DNA from: Deltaproteobacteria bacterium
Lineage (GTDB): Bacteria; Desulfobacterota; Desulfomonilia; UBA1062
Assembly (NCBI GenBank): GCA_020053185.1
Contig: JAGVNP010000263.1
Span: forward strand, 1 to 9,484
DNA: 9,484 bases
Direction: 5' to 3'
The position numbers and the translations under genes are program-made. Numbering within the stretch: position 1 is the first letter of the stretch; each line of letters starts with the position of its first letter. Positions 1 to 6,482 of the stretch are shown here, piece by piece. The notes beneath the pieces are model-generated. The model worked only from the letters and a program-made list of their open reading frames with translations, was not told the origin of the DNA and ran no database searches.

Positions 1-1297
1 AGTCTCCCTCAACAATAAAGATCTCGCTCAAGGACGGATCTCTCTCCTGGCAATCTGCAAGCTTGCCCGGAAGAAAAGTTGAATCAAGGGCACTTTTTCT
101 CCTTGTGATCTCCCGAGCCTTCCGCGCAGCCTCCCTGGCAAGCGCGCTATCCAGGATCTTTTTTATCATGATGTTTGCTTCTGCGGGATTTTCCTTAAGA
201 TAATCCCCCACTGACTCGTTCATCACGCTCTCTACAATTCCCTGCACATCAGAATTTCCAAGTTTGGCCTTTGTCTGGCCTTCAAACTGCGGATTTGGCA
301 GCAATACGCTCACGATCGCACAAAGCCCTTCCCTTGTATCATCGCCGGATATCGTAAGCTTTGAATTCTTTAATGACCCCATATCCTTTGCATATGCATT
401 TATGGTTCTTGTGAGGGCCTTTCTAAATCCAATGACATGGGATCCACCGTCATGAGTATTGATGTTGTTTGCAAAAGAGAAGAGATTTTCTGAATACCCT
501 GCGTTGTACTGAAAAACCCCTTCCACCACCACGTCTTCTTTTGTTCCTGTGAAATACACAGGGCTGTGAATCGGCTTTTTATTGGCATTCAGGTGTTCGA
601 CAAAATCCTTGAGCCCGTTTCGGGACTGAAAGGTTTTTACGGTCTCGGACCGCTCGTCTTCTATTATAATCTTTAAGCCCTTATTAAGATAAGAAATCTC
701 GCGAAGGCGATTTGCAATAATGTCAAACTGATATGTCGTATCCTCAAATATCTCCGGGTCTGGCTTGAAATGAACCTTTGTTCCGATCTTGGAAGTCTTA
801 TCGATGATCTTTAATTTATCCAGCGGAACGCCTCTTTCGTATTGCTGATAATGGACAGAGCCATCTTTGTATACCTCTACTTCAAGGTGTTCAGAGAGCG
901 CATTTACTACAGAAACGCCGACTCCATGTAGCCCGCCCGATACTTTATAGATCGACTTGTCGAACTTGCCCCCTGCGTGAAGGGTTGTGAGTACAACCTC
1001 TACCGCGGTCGTTCCTGTCTGGCTATGTATTTCTACCGGGATCCCCCGGCCATTGTCTTCAACTGTAATACTTTCATCCATGTGTATCGTGACTGTTATC
1101 GTGTTACAAAAACCGGAAATGGCTTCATCCACGCTATTATCAACAACCTCAAACACAAGGTGGTGCAATCCCTGTGTGGAGGTTGATCCAATATACATTG
1201 CGGGTCGCAGCCTGACTGCCTCGAAACCGCTTAAAACCTTTATATCTTCAGCTGTATATTCTTGCATATTATTTAGCCCTTCATCTTCTTTTTTCAT
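1..1297 (-). CDS. gyrB: DNA gyrase subunit B, N-terminal 432 residues (partial, cut by left edge)
   Basis: GyrB is the ATPase subunit of the A2B2 gyrase, which introduces negative supercoils in cytoplasmic DNA. The GHKL ATPase domain is complete: E50 in FEVVDNSVDEA, the Mg/ATP motif EDNGRGIP at 80-87, the glycine-rich lid GGLHGVGVSVVNAL, and the transducer QTK triad at 341-343 (GQTKAKLGNSD), which contacts the gamma phosphate. The fragment ends in IVEGD, exactly where the Toprim EGDSAGG motif begins, so the metal-binding and GyrA-docking part lies outside the window. ATG at 1297 is chosen because AAGGA sits 5 nt upstream; the in-frame ATG at 1267 has no good ribosome site. The gene starts only 14 bp after the dnaN stop, so the two are very likely co-transcribed. 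ParE (topoisomerase IV) has a similar N-terminus, but the position next to dnaN favours gyrB. Confidence 0.96.
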   Translation of the reverse strand, partial: MKKEDEGLNNMQEYTAEDIKVLSGFEAVRLRPAMYIGSTSTQGLHHLVFEVVDNSVDEAISGFCNTITVTIHMDESITVEDNGRGIPVEIHSQTGTTAVEVVLTTLHAGGKFDKSIYKVSGGLHGVGVSVVNALSEHLEVEVYKDGSVHYQQYERGVPLDKLKIIDKTSKIGTKVHFKPDPEIFEDTTYQFDIIANRLREISYLNKGLKIIIEDERSETVKTFQSRNGLKDFVEHLNANKKPIHSPVYFTGTKEDVVVEGVFQYNAGYSENLFSFANNINTHDGGSHVIGFRKALTRTINAYAKDMGSLKNSKLTISGDDTREGLCAIVSVLLPNPQFEGQTKAKLGNSDVQGIVESVMNESVGDYLKENPAEANIMIKKILDSALAREAARKAREITRRKSALDSTFLPGKLADCQERDPSLSEIFIVEGD

Positions 1298-1311
1298 GGT
1301 TTTCCTTAAGT

Positions 1312-2466
1312 TTAAAATCTCATGGGCATAATGACCCAGGCGGTCTCCGGTGATTGCGCTGGAGAAATCAGGCATGGGCCTTCTTCGTTAATCAGCCTTA
1401 TCACAGCATCCCCTTCTATTTGAGATATGCAGTCAATCAGATATCTCGGGTTGAAGTTTATCTCCATTTCATCTCCGGTATGCTCTGACTCAATGGGAAT
1501 TTCCACATCTCCCTGCTCAGGGTTATTCGCATATACTTTAGTTAATTTTTTTCTAAACGACATTTTTACGCTGTTTGATGCATCTGACACAATCGCAGAA
1601 CATACTTTTAATGCATTTAGAAGTCGCGCCCCGTCAATTTTTGTATAGAAAGGATAACCGTCAACCTTTATCACATTACCATAATCAGGAAATTTTCCAT
1701 CTATAAGCCTTACTGTAGCGATGGTATCCGGGGATTTAAAGAATATAGAATTCTTTGAAAGTAAAATAGATGTCCCCCCATCGTCTTTTAAGGTAACCGA
1801 AGTATCAATAAGGCGTTTAATCTCCTGTAGACCTTTTCTTGGAATTATTATCCCACCGCCCATATCAATTGATTCTTTTGAGTGATATTTTGAAAGTGAG
1901 AGCCTTCTACCATCAGTTGTAACCATCTCTAAAGAGCATCCTTTTCCTTCTTCTTTATGTGATACAAGAAGAGCTCCGCCAAGCGTATATCTTGCCTCCT
2001 CTTCAGATGGTGAGGGAATAGAGAATATGGTTTTTTCTATCATAGATTTTAAAATATCCGGTGGCAAAGAAAACCAGTTCTTATCTTTTTTCCCAGATAC
2101 CTCTGGAAAATCCACTTTGGGATATTCTTCCGGGTCCATTATATTTAAATCCAATATACAATCCCCAATAGTAATACGTGCCCTTGTATGATTTTCGGTT
2201 TTCATAATAAGATCAGTATCCGGTAACTCCCGGATAAGATCGAGAATGCTTTTAGCATTCAATGCGCATGCGCCATCTTCCTCTACATCACATTCAGCCA
2301 ATACCTGTATGGATAAATGAAGGTCCGTAGCTTTTATCTTTATACCTTTTCCATACGTCTCAATAAGTATATGGCTTAAAATAGGAAGAGTGGATCTCCT
2401 TTCGGTAAAACCCTGTACAGTTGTTATCATTTTTTGGAACATCGCTTTTTGGATTGAAATCTTCAT
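1312..2466 (-). CDS. dnaN: DNA polymerase III beta sliding clamp
   Basis: This is the ring-shaped processivity clamp that tethers Pol III and many repair factors to DNA through its hydrophobic cleft. At 384 aa it is slightly longer than the usual ~366-378. The three-domain beta-clamp pattern is visible: an N-terminal MKISIQKAMFQKMI strand-helix, TLPILSHILIE near 26-36, the central TTDGRRLS at the domain 1/2 region, and the typical C-terminal end VIMPMRF. The start at 2466 is supported by AAGGAG (2482-2477) 10 nt upstream. It is preceded by a 177-bp A+T-rich spacer with a likely promoter and followed by gyrB after 14 bp. Unusually, neither dnaA upstream nor recF downstream is present. The identification is secure; the operon boundary is inferred. 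Confidence 0.97.
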   Translation of the reverse strand: MKISIQKAMFQKMITTVQGFTERRSTLPILSHILIETYGKGIKIKATDLHLSIQVLAECDVEEDGACALNAKSILDLIRELPDTDLIMKTENHTRARITIGDCILDLNIMDPEEYPKVDFPEVSGKKDKNWFSLPPDILKSMIEKTIFSIPSPSEEEARYTLGGALLVSHKEEGKGCSLEMVTTDGRRLSLSKYHSKESIDMGGGIIIPRKGLQEIKRLIDTSVTLKDDGGTSILLSKNSIFFKSPDTIATVRLIDGKFPDYGNVIKVDGYPFYTKIDGARLLNALKVCSAIVSDASNSVKMSFRKKLTKVYANNPEQGDVEIPIESEHTGDEMEINFNPRYLIDCISQIEGDAVIRLINEEGPCLISPAQSPETAWVIMPMRF

Positions 2467-2490
2467 ATAATTATTACTCCTTAATATAAA

Positions 2491-2519
2491 GTTTTATATA
2501 AAATTAAGGCCACTGTCAA
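2491..2519 (-). promoter_or_regulatory. Putative dnaN-gyrB promoter
   Basis: On the minus strand a perfect -35 hexamer TTGACA lies at 2519-2514. It is followed by the A+T-rich string TATATAAAAC, which offers a -10 of TATAAA at 2498-2493 with a short 15-bp spacer, or the weaker TAAAAC at 2496-2491 with the standard 17 bp. Transcription would start about 15-25 nt before the dnaN ATG, just upstream of or at its AAGGAG. The -35 is convincing; which -10 is used cannot be decided by eye. No terminator is visible after parB, so read-through from parAB is also possible. Confidence 0.5.
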
Positions 2520-2615
2520 ATGTTAATAACCAATATAACAACTTGATAATATTGATTTTTTTATATACAAAACACCCTACAAAACTTTTCATTTATTTTT
2601 AAAATCCCCCATAAT

Positions 2616-2631
2616 TGTAGATATGTAGATA
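2616..2631. repeat. Tandem 8-bp direct repeat (2 copies of TGTAGATA)
   Basis: Two head-to-tail copies of TGTAGATA lie just downstream of the parB stop codon. They resemble half-degenerate DnaA boxes (TATCTACA on the minus strand), and regularly phased repeats of this kind occur in origins. Two short copies in A+T-rich DNA could also be chance. Confidence 0.6.
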
Positions 2632-2643
2632 CTTTGTTTATAA

Positions 2644-3504
2644 TCAAATAGGCAACTCATCCCGTATAAGTTTTTCTGCAATCCTTTCCATATCAGTTTT
2701 TGAGGAAACATTTATAATAATCTTCCCTTTTTTCTTTCCAAAAGAGCAAACCACATGAGCAGACAATCTCTCCGAGAGAAGCATGGAAAGCTGTCCGGTA
2801 AAAGAATCTTTTTTATCTTTTTTCTTAGAAGGAGAATTTTTTCTAAGCCTTAAAACAGCAGCCTCAGTCTCCCTCACACTCAAACCTTTTGAGAGTATCT
2901 TATGTAACAATAAAATCTGGTCACGAGGTTTTTCTGCCATCAGGATGGCTCTTGCATGTCCGGCACTTATCTCCCCGTTTCTAATCGAGGCCTTTACCTC
3001 TTCTGGCAACGAGAGCATGCGCAGGGAATTTGTAATGGTAGATCTATCCTTTGATACCCGAAGAGCGATATCTTGATGGCTCAAATGAAACTGAGAAGAG
3101 AGCACATAATATGCTTCAGCCTCTTCCATGGAATTTAAATCCTCGCGCTGTAAATTTTCTACCAGAGAGATTCCAAACGCAACCTCATCAGAAACATCTT
3201 TTACGATACAAGGTATTTTTTTTAATCCAGCCAGCATAGAGGCTTGGTATCGCCGCTCTCCGGCCACGATCTCATATCGCGTATTTATCTTTCTCACAAT
3301 TAATGGAGACAGAAGTCCGCTTTGTTTTATAGAGTTGGCAAGCTCTTCTATCTTCTGCTTGTCGAAAACTTTTCGTGGCTGTGCAGGGTTTGGGTAGATC
3401 TCACCAATAGCGATCTCTAATGAGGCCGTAGATTCCTGAACACCAAGATCGCCAAGGATAGCATCTAACCCCCTGCCGAGACCTGGCTTTACAGAAGCCT
3501 TCAT
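2644..3504 (-). CDS. parB: Chromosome-partitioning protein ParB (CTP-dependent parS-binding clamp)
   Basis: ParB loads at parS, binds CTP, closes as a sliding clamp and spreads along origin-proximal DNA, giving ParA a cargo to move. The 286 residues hold the full family layout: the N-terminal ParA-stimulating segment GLGRGLDAILGD (8-19), the ParB/Srx-like CTPase fold with GERR (82-85) and ENLQRE (116-121), the KorB-like helix-turn-helix around 142-165, the conserved ISAGHARAIL (179-188), a Lys/Ser-rich linker (about 222-237) and a C-terminal dimerisation domain. The ATG overlaps the parA stop as TAATG, and a strong GGGAGGG lies 6 nt upstream, so translation is coupled. The parS site upstream of parA is its obvious target, which would also allow autoregulation. 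The family is clear; action at the chromosomal origin is inferred from gene context. Confidence 0.96.
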   Translation of the reverse strand: MKASVKPGLGRGLDAILGDLGVQESTASLEIAIGEIYPNPAQPRKVFDKQKIEELANSIKQSGLLSPLIVRKINTRYEIVAGERRYQASMLAGLKKIPCIVKDVSDEVAFGISLVENLQREDLNSMEEAEAYYVLSSQFHLSHQDIALRVSKDRSTITNSLRMLSLPEEVKASIRNGEISAGHARAILMAEKPRDQILLLHKILSKGLSVRETEAAVLRLRKNSPSKKKDKKDSFTGQLSMLLSERLSAHVVCSFGKKKGKIIINVSSKTDMERIAEKLIRDELPI

Positions 3505-4274
3505 TACAAACCCTCCCTTTCTATAATCTCTTTAGCCAGCATAAGGTAGTGTTGAGCACCCTTGGAAGAGATATCATAAAGACATACAGGGATTCCGTAG
3601 CTTGGAGCCTCACTAAGACGGATATTTCTTGGTATGATTGTTTCAAAAACCTTTGCGCTGAAATGAGCCTTCACATCCCTTATGATATCCTGGTTTAGCC
3701 GCGTTCTAGGGTCAAACATGGTAAGGAGAAAACCCTCGACCTCTAGGTCGGGATTAAGCCGGCTTTTCACACGATTAAATGTGTTGAGCAGGTTTCCCAA
3801 ACCCTCAAGGGCATAATACTCACACTGCACCGGGACAAGAAGCTTGTTCGCCGCAGTAAGGGCATTGACAGTGAGAACACCCAGGGAAGGGGGGCAATCA
3901 ATCAAGATATAATCAAAAGATCGCTTTAGACCTGAGATCGCTTTTGCTATAATCTTTTCCCGATAAGGATGATCGGCAAGTTCTATCTCTACGCCAAAAA
4001 GGTCTGCATTGCTTGGCGCAAGAAACAATCCTTTTACTTTTGTTTCCAAGATAATGTCATCAAGCGGGATATCGGAGATCATTACATGATATAGGTGCTT
4101 ATCCAATTTACCCGGAACGACCCCAAGGCCGGAACTGGCGTTTCCCTGAGGGTCAAGGTCAATAAGCAAGACCTGTCGCCCCATTAGAGCGAGCGATGAG
4201 CCCAAATTTACGGCAGTAGTTGTTTTACCCACCCCACCTTTTTGATTCGTGATGCTCACGATCTTTGTATGCAT
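3504..4274 (-). CDS. parA: Chromosome-partitioning ATPase ParA (Soj-type)
   Basis: ParA is a cytoplasmic P-loop ATPase that binds nucleoid DNA as an ATP sandwich dimer and is released by ParB, moving origins apart. The deviant Walker A motif KGGVGKTT is at 12-19 with its signature lysine at 12. Switch DLDPQGN is at 39-45 and Walker B DYILIDCPP at 121-129. At 256 aa, with no N-terminal DNA-binding extension, it matches the short chromosomal Soj type rather than plasmid type Ia ParA. The ATG at 4274 fits the family start (two residues before KIVSITNQKGG), and an in-frame TAA lies four codons upstream. No Shine-Dalgarno is present; the leader directly before the ATG reads TCCTCCTCC, which resembles anti-SD. 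A 24-bp parS palindrome lies 43 bp upstream. Confidence 0.97.
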   Translation of the reverse strand: MHTKIVSITNQKGGVGKTTTAVNLGSSLALMGRQVLLIDLDPQGNASSGLGVVPGKLDKHLYHVMISDIPLDDIILETKVKGLFLAPSNADLFGVEIELADHPYREKIIAKAISGLKRSFDYILIDCPPSLGVLTVNALTAANKLLVPVQCEYYALEGLGNLLNTFNRVKSRLNPDLEVEGFLLTMFDPRTRLNQDIIRDVKAHFSAKVFETIIPRNIRLSEAPSYGIPVCLYDISSKGAQHYLMLAKEIIEREGL

Positions 4275-4317
4275 GGAGGAGGATTACCATAAATAAAGGA
4301 TAACTTAAAGTATAAAA

Positions 4318-4341
4318 CCGATGTTTCACGTGAAACATCGG
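4318..4341. promoter_or_regulatory. parS: parS centromere site (24-bp perfect palindrome)
   Basis: The 16-bp core TGTTTCACGTGAAACA (4322-4337) is identical to the widely conserved bacterial parS consensus bound by ParB. The palindrome extends perfectly to 24 bp (CCG and CGG flanks), centred at 4329.5. It lies in the 76-bp gap between the stop of the upstream membrane-protein gene and parA, so ParB bound here could also affect parA transcription. A TATACT (4314-4309, minus strand) between parS and the ATG could be a parA -10 element, but no good -35 is evident. It is the only parS I see in the window. Confidence 0.96.
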
Positions 4342-4350
4342 CAAATCGGG

Positions 4351-4872
4351 CTAGCTGCCAGAGGGAAAAAACCGTACCAGAATGATGGCAACCAGGATAG
4401 CGGCGGTGATCCATGCAGCAATAGTGTCGCTTTTGCGGGAGATGGCGTTTTCGTGTATCTGACGGATTCCATCAGCCAGCTTTTCTTCTTTAATGTTCGA
4501 GAAAAAGAAGTCAACTATATCGCGAAACCCGTAGAAGCTGTTAGGGATGACGAGGGTTTTATTGCTGCCGGATATGGAAATGTATTGTTTTGTGCCCATG
4601 ATAACCCCGTCCACGAGAGAGATCTCGCTCAGGGGTATGTTCTTTGTGCCAAGGAGTCCGCGTATTGTGATCATTTCATCAGAAAGACAAACCTTTCTGA
4701 TGAGGCTGTTGATTGCAAGAAGATAGAATATTACAAAGAGTATGCCGACGGTTATGATGTGCGAACGGGGGAAGCCGGTCGATGTTACATCTATTACAAT
4801 TGGAACCGAAAGGATCAGGGAAATCGCCATAGGTATTTGAAGTGACTTTTTTATCTTGTATGTCGTTTTCAT
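4351..4872 (-). CDS. Three-pass membrane protein with PH-like domain, function unknown
   Basis: I do not recognise a named gene. The 173-aa product has hydrophobic segments at about 11-29, 37-56 and 151-169, consistent with an inner-membrane location. Between the second and third lies a soluble stretch of about 60-130 with alternating strands and a late amphipathic helix (VCLSDEMITIRGLLG, then GTKQYISISG, then FRDIVDFFFSNI). This pattern recalls bacterial PH-like (YdbS/YdbT-type) domains behind two N-terminal helices. The frame is open further upstream to an ATG at 4986, but that would overlap tatD and add an untypical extension. ATG at 4872 puts a charged MKTTYKIKKS ahead of the first helix; it has no clear ribosome site. 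A possible minus-strand promoter is GTGTCA (4927-4922) with TAGAAT (4904-4899), 17-bp spacing. The gene runs towards parS-parA and may be co-transcribed with them. Confidence 0.72.
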   Translation of the reverse strand: MKTTYKIKKSLQIPMAISLILSVPIVIDVTSTGFPRSHIITVGILFVIFYLLAINSLIRKVCLSDEMITIRGLLGTKNIPLSEISLVDGVIMGTKQYISISGSNKTLVIPNSFYGFRDIVDFFFSNIKEEKLADGIRQIHENAISRKSDTIAAWITAAILVAIILVRFFPSGS

Positions 4873-4950
4873 GCGCTGTATGTTAGCGGAAATTGGGAAT
4901 TCTATCAAGAGGATACTCGCATGACACACAAAAATGACGGTTGTTAAAAT

Positions 4951-5784
4951 ATGAGACAAACCCCGTTGCACATCATAGACTCTCACTCACACATTCATAT
5001 GGATGTTTTTTCCAGGAACCGGAAAGAAATTCTTGAGCGGGCCCGGGAAAAGGGTGTAGCGACAATGCTTCTTGTTGGTCTTAGTCCTGACGATTCCCGC
5101 GTTGCTATTTTTATGGCGATGGAAAATAAGGAGCTTTTTGCTGCTGTTGGCATTCATCCTATAGATTCAGATACATATGAAACATCCGATGTATTGGCCA
5201 TGGCGGATTTTGCAAAGAACAATAAGGTTATTGCTATCGGGGAGACAGGGATCGATCTACACAGAAATCCCCATACTTTTGAAAAACAAAAAGAGATGTT
5301 TCGAGCACATATTAAACTTGCCCGAACTGTAAAACTTCCCCTGATTATCCATGACAGAGAGGCTCATGAGTCAGTAATTTCTCTTCTCGATAAGGAAGAC
5401 GGGTGGTCTGTTGGTGGGGTGATTCATTGTTTCTCCGGAGATCTTGATATGGCTCTTTATGCAATACAAAAAGGATTTTTTATCTCTGTGCCGGGATCGA
5501 TCACTTACAAGGGCGCAACTGCAATGCGTGAAATTATAAAGGGAATTCCTCTTACATCTCTTTTGATAGAGACGGATGCTCCTTTTTTATCTCCCGAGCC
5601 GTATCGCGGAAAAAAGAACGAGCCAGCGTTTATAATAGAGACGTTGAAAATGCTTGCGACAATAAAAGAGGTTTCTTTAGATGAAATGGCAGCAGTCACG
5701 ACACAGAATTTTGAGCGATTATTTTTTAAAGGCACACCGCTTGGAAAAATTTTATCCAACACAAATAAGAAGGATAATGCTTAA
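4951..5784 (+). CDS. tatD: TatD-family metal-dependent deoxyribonuclease
   Basis: This is a TIM-barrel amidohydrolase-fold nuclease (TatD/YcfH/YjjV group), a cytoplasmic 3'-to-5' exonuclease in characterised members. The metal ligands are in place: HSH at 12-14, E98 in AIGETGID, H134 in LIIHDR, H159 in GVIHCFSGD, and D209 in LLIETDAPFLSPEPYRG. Length is 277 aa against the usual ~255-265. The YcfH-type GEIGLDYY is here GETGIDLHR. ATG at 4951 is the first possible start, because an in-frame TAA ends just before it, but there is no Shine-Dalgarno. A TTG at 4966 would give the more family-typical start HIIDSHSH. ATGACA (4921-4926) and TAAAAT (4945-4950), 18 bp apart, look like a promoter so close that transcription would begin past the ATG, so the TTG is a serious alternative. 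Family secure, start uncertain; physiological role unproven. Confidence 0.92.
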   Translation: MRQTPLHIIDSHSHIHMDVFSRNRKEILERAREKGVATMLLVGLSPDDSRVAIFMAMENKELFAAVGIHPIDSDTYETSDVLAMADFAKNNKVIAIGETGIDLHRNPHTFEKQKEMFRAHIKLARTVKLPLIIHDREAHESVISLLDKEDGWSVGGVIHCFSGDLDMALYAIQKGFFISVPGSITYKGATAMREIIKGIPLTSLLIETDAPFLSPEPYRGKKNEPAFIIETLKMLATIKEVSLDEMAAVTTQNFERLFFKGTPLGKILSNTNKKDNA

Positions 5785-5852
5785 CAGAGCCTTTTCGATG
5801 TGGTACATGTGTTACTACTCATAGAATATTAACAAGGAAGAGAGCTTAAGAG

Positions 5853-6251
5853 ATGATAAAAAGACTTGAGGTAAAGACAAGCCACAGGGAACAGTTTGTA
5901 GAAATCACTTCCCAGATCAAGGCTATTGTAAAAGCAGAAAACTTAGCCTCAGGCTATGTAATCATTTATGTTCCCCATACAACGTGCGGTGTTACAATAA
6001 ACGAGAATGCAGACCCTGCAGTAAAAGAGGATATGGTAAATACATTCTCAAGGCTTGTCCCCCGCGATAAAGGATACAAGCATACAGAGGGCAATTCAGA
6101 TGCCCATATAAAAGCGAGCCTGATAGGATCAAGCATAATGGTTCTGGTCGAGAGCTCAACGCTGGTCTTGGGTACATGGCAGGGAATCTTTCTTGCAGAG
6201 TTTGACGGGCCGCGGCAACGCACGGTACTCATCAGAATGGTGCACTGTTAG
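5853..6251 (+). CDS. YjbQ/UPF0047 family protein (secondary thiamine-phosphate synthase-like)
   Basis: The 132-aa protein spans the whole single-domain UPF0047 family. Its conserved blocks are present: PHTTCGVTINENADP (41-55), HTEGNSDAHIKASLIG (77-92) with H77, D83 and H85, and LGTWQGIFLAEFDGPR (106-121). These histidines and acidic residues form a presumed active or metal site in the family. Some members show weak thiamine-phosphate synthase activity, hence the database name, but the physiological role is not settled. ATG at 5853 follows GGAAGAGAG by 8 nt. It lies 68 bp after tatD with no terminator visible between them, so co-transcription is possible. I leave the symbol empty because the family is broad. 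Confidence 0.9.
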   Translation: MIKRLEVKTSHREQFVEITSQIKAIVKAENLASGYVIIYVPHTTCGVTINENADPAVKEDMVNTFSRLVPRDKGYKHTEGNSDAHIKASLIGSSIMVLVESSTLVLGTWQGIFLAEFDGPRQRTVLIRMVHC

Positions 6252-6282
6252 GTAAAGCTAGAGCGCTTTTCCGGTCTTTTTT
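6251..6282 (+). terminator. Weak intrinsic terminator candidate after the YjbQ-family gene
   Basis: GGTAAAGC (6251-6258) and GCTTTTCC (6265-6272) pair with one T-T mismatch around a 6-nt loop. Four bases later comes a run of six T (6277-6282). The stem overlaps the stop codon. The gap before the T-run and the mismatch make it weak, but a terminator is expected here because a new promoter follows. Confidence 0.35.
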
Positions 6283-6310
6283 AACCAACCCCGCAAAAAC
6301 AAACACATAG

Positions 6311-6340
6311 TTGACAAACGAGCCTCTGATATTCTATTAG
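6311..6340 (+). promoter_or_regulatory. Probable sigma-70-type promoter for the tRNA-Gly transcript
   Basis: A perfect TTGACA at 6311-6316 is followed after 18 bp by TATTAG (6335-6340), or after 17 bp by CTATTA. Initiation about 7 nt later would start the transcript 3-5 nt before the tRNA 5' end. It may also feed rimP-nusA-ylxR-infB by read-through of the hairpin at 6451-6475, as no other clear promoter is seen before rimP. Confidence 0.6.
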
Positions 6341-6350
6341 AGTCTTCTGG

Positions 6351-6426
6351 GCGGGCATAGCTCAGTTGGTAGAGTGTCAGCTTCCCAAGCTGAATGTCGC
6401 GGGTTCGAACCCCGTTGCCCGCTCCA
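6351..6426 (+). tRNA. tRNA-Gly, anticodon CCC
   Basis: A complete 76-nt cloverleaf folds by eye. The acceptor stem is GCGGGCA/TGCCCGC with all seven pairs Watson-Crick. The D arm is GCTC/GAGT, and the anticodon stem TCAGC/GCTGA encloses loop TTCCCAA, giving anticodon CCC at 6384-6386, which reads GGG. The T arm is GCGGG-TTCGAAC-CCCGT. The discriminator is T, as expected for bacterial tRNA-Gly, and CCA is encoded (6424-6426). It stands immediately upstream of rimP-nusA-infB, the same place where many bacteria keep a tRNA gene (metY in E. coli). Confidence 0.97.
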
Positions 6427-6450
6427 GAGAAAAGCGAAGAAGGGGGACTG

Positions 6451-6475
6451 AAAGTGGGCGTTAGCCCACTTTTTT
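6451..6475 (+). terminator. Intrinsic terminator / attenuator between tRNA-Gly and rimP
   Basis: AAAGTGGGC (6451-6459) pairs perfectly with GCCCACTTT (6464-6472) around a GTTA loop, giving a 9-bp stem with a T-run that ends at 6475. It is 24 nt after the tRNA and would end its transcript. It also ends only 7 nt before the rimP ATG, so it doubles as the rimP leader and could act as an attenuator for the whole operon. Confidence 0.85.
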
Positions 6476-6482
6476 GTTTACT

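Larger units (their letters stand above)
2467..2643. other. A+T-rich parB-dnaN spacer; candidate oriC
   Basis: This 177-bp stretch has 37 G/C bases (about 79% A+T by hand count), far richer in A+T than its neighbours. It contains five 9-mers that fit a degenerate DnaA box. On the plus strand TGTTAATAA (2521-2529) and TGTTTATAA (2635-2643) each differ from the revcomp box TGTGNATAA by one base. TTATATACA (2561-2569), in the opposite orientation, differs from TTATNCACA by one base. A tandem pair TGTAGATA (2616-2623, 2624-2631) shares the TGTNNATA core. The single mismatch is always at the same box position (C6). Genes on both sides are origin-associated. No canonical TTATCCACA is present, so origin function is an inference. 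Confidence 0.4.

Noticed and set aside
987..1331. 114-aa plus-strand open frame
   Set aside because: It is antisense to the start of gyrB, whose GHKL motifs are unmistakable.
3763..3773. DnaA-box-like CTTTTCACA
   Set aside because: A single one-mismatch hit within parA coding sequence, without any cluster.
4275..4282. Perfect GGAGGAGG on the plus strand
   Set aside because: No start codon at a useful distance follows it on that strand; it matters only as the complement of the parA leader.
4321..4845. 174-aa plus-strand open frame starting MFHVKH
   Set aside because: It begins inside the parS palindrome and runs antisense to the membrane-protein gene; its product has no family features.
5802..5815. 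Sigma-54-like TGGTAC-N5-TTAC ahead of the YjbQ-family gene
   Set aside because: The invariant -12 GC is AC, so it does not meet the consensus; a chance near-match.
6351..6426. tRNA-Gly as an integration site
   Set aside because: No integrase, no repeated tRNA 3' end and only core genes follow.
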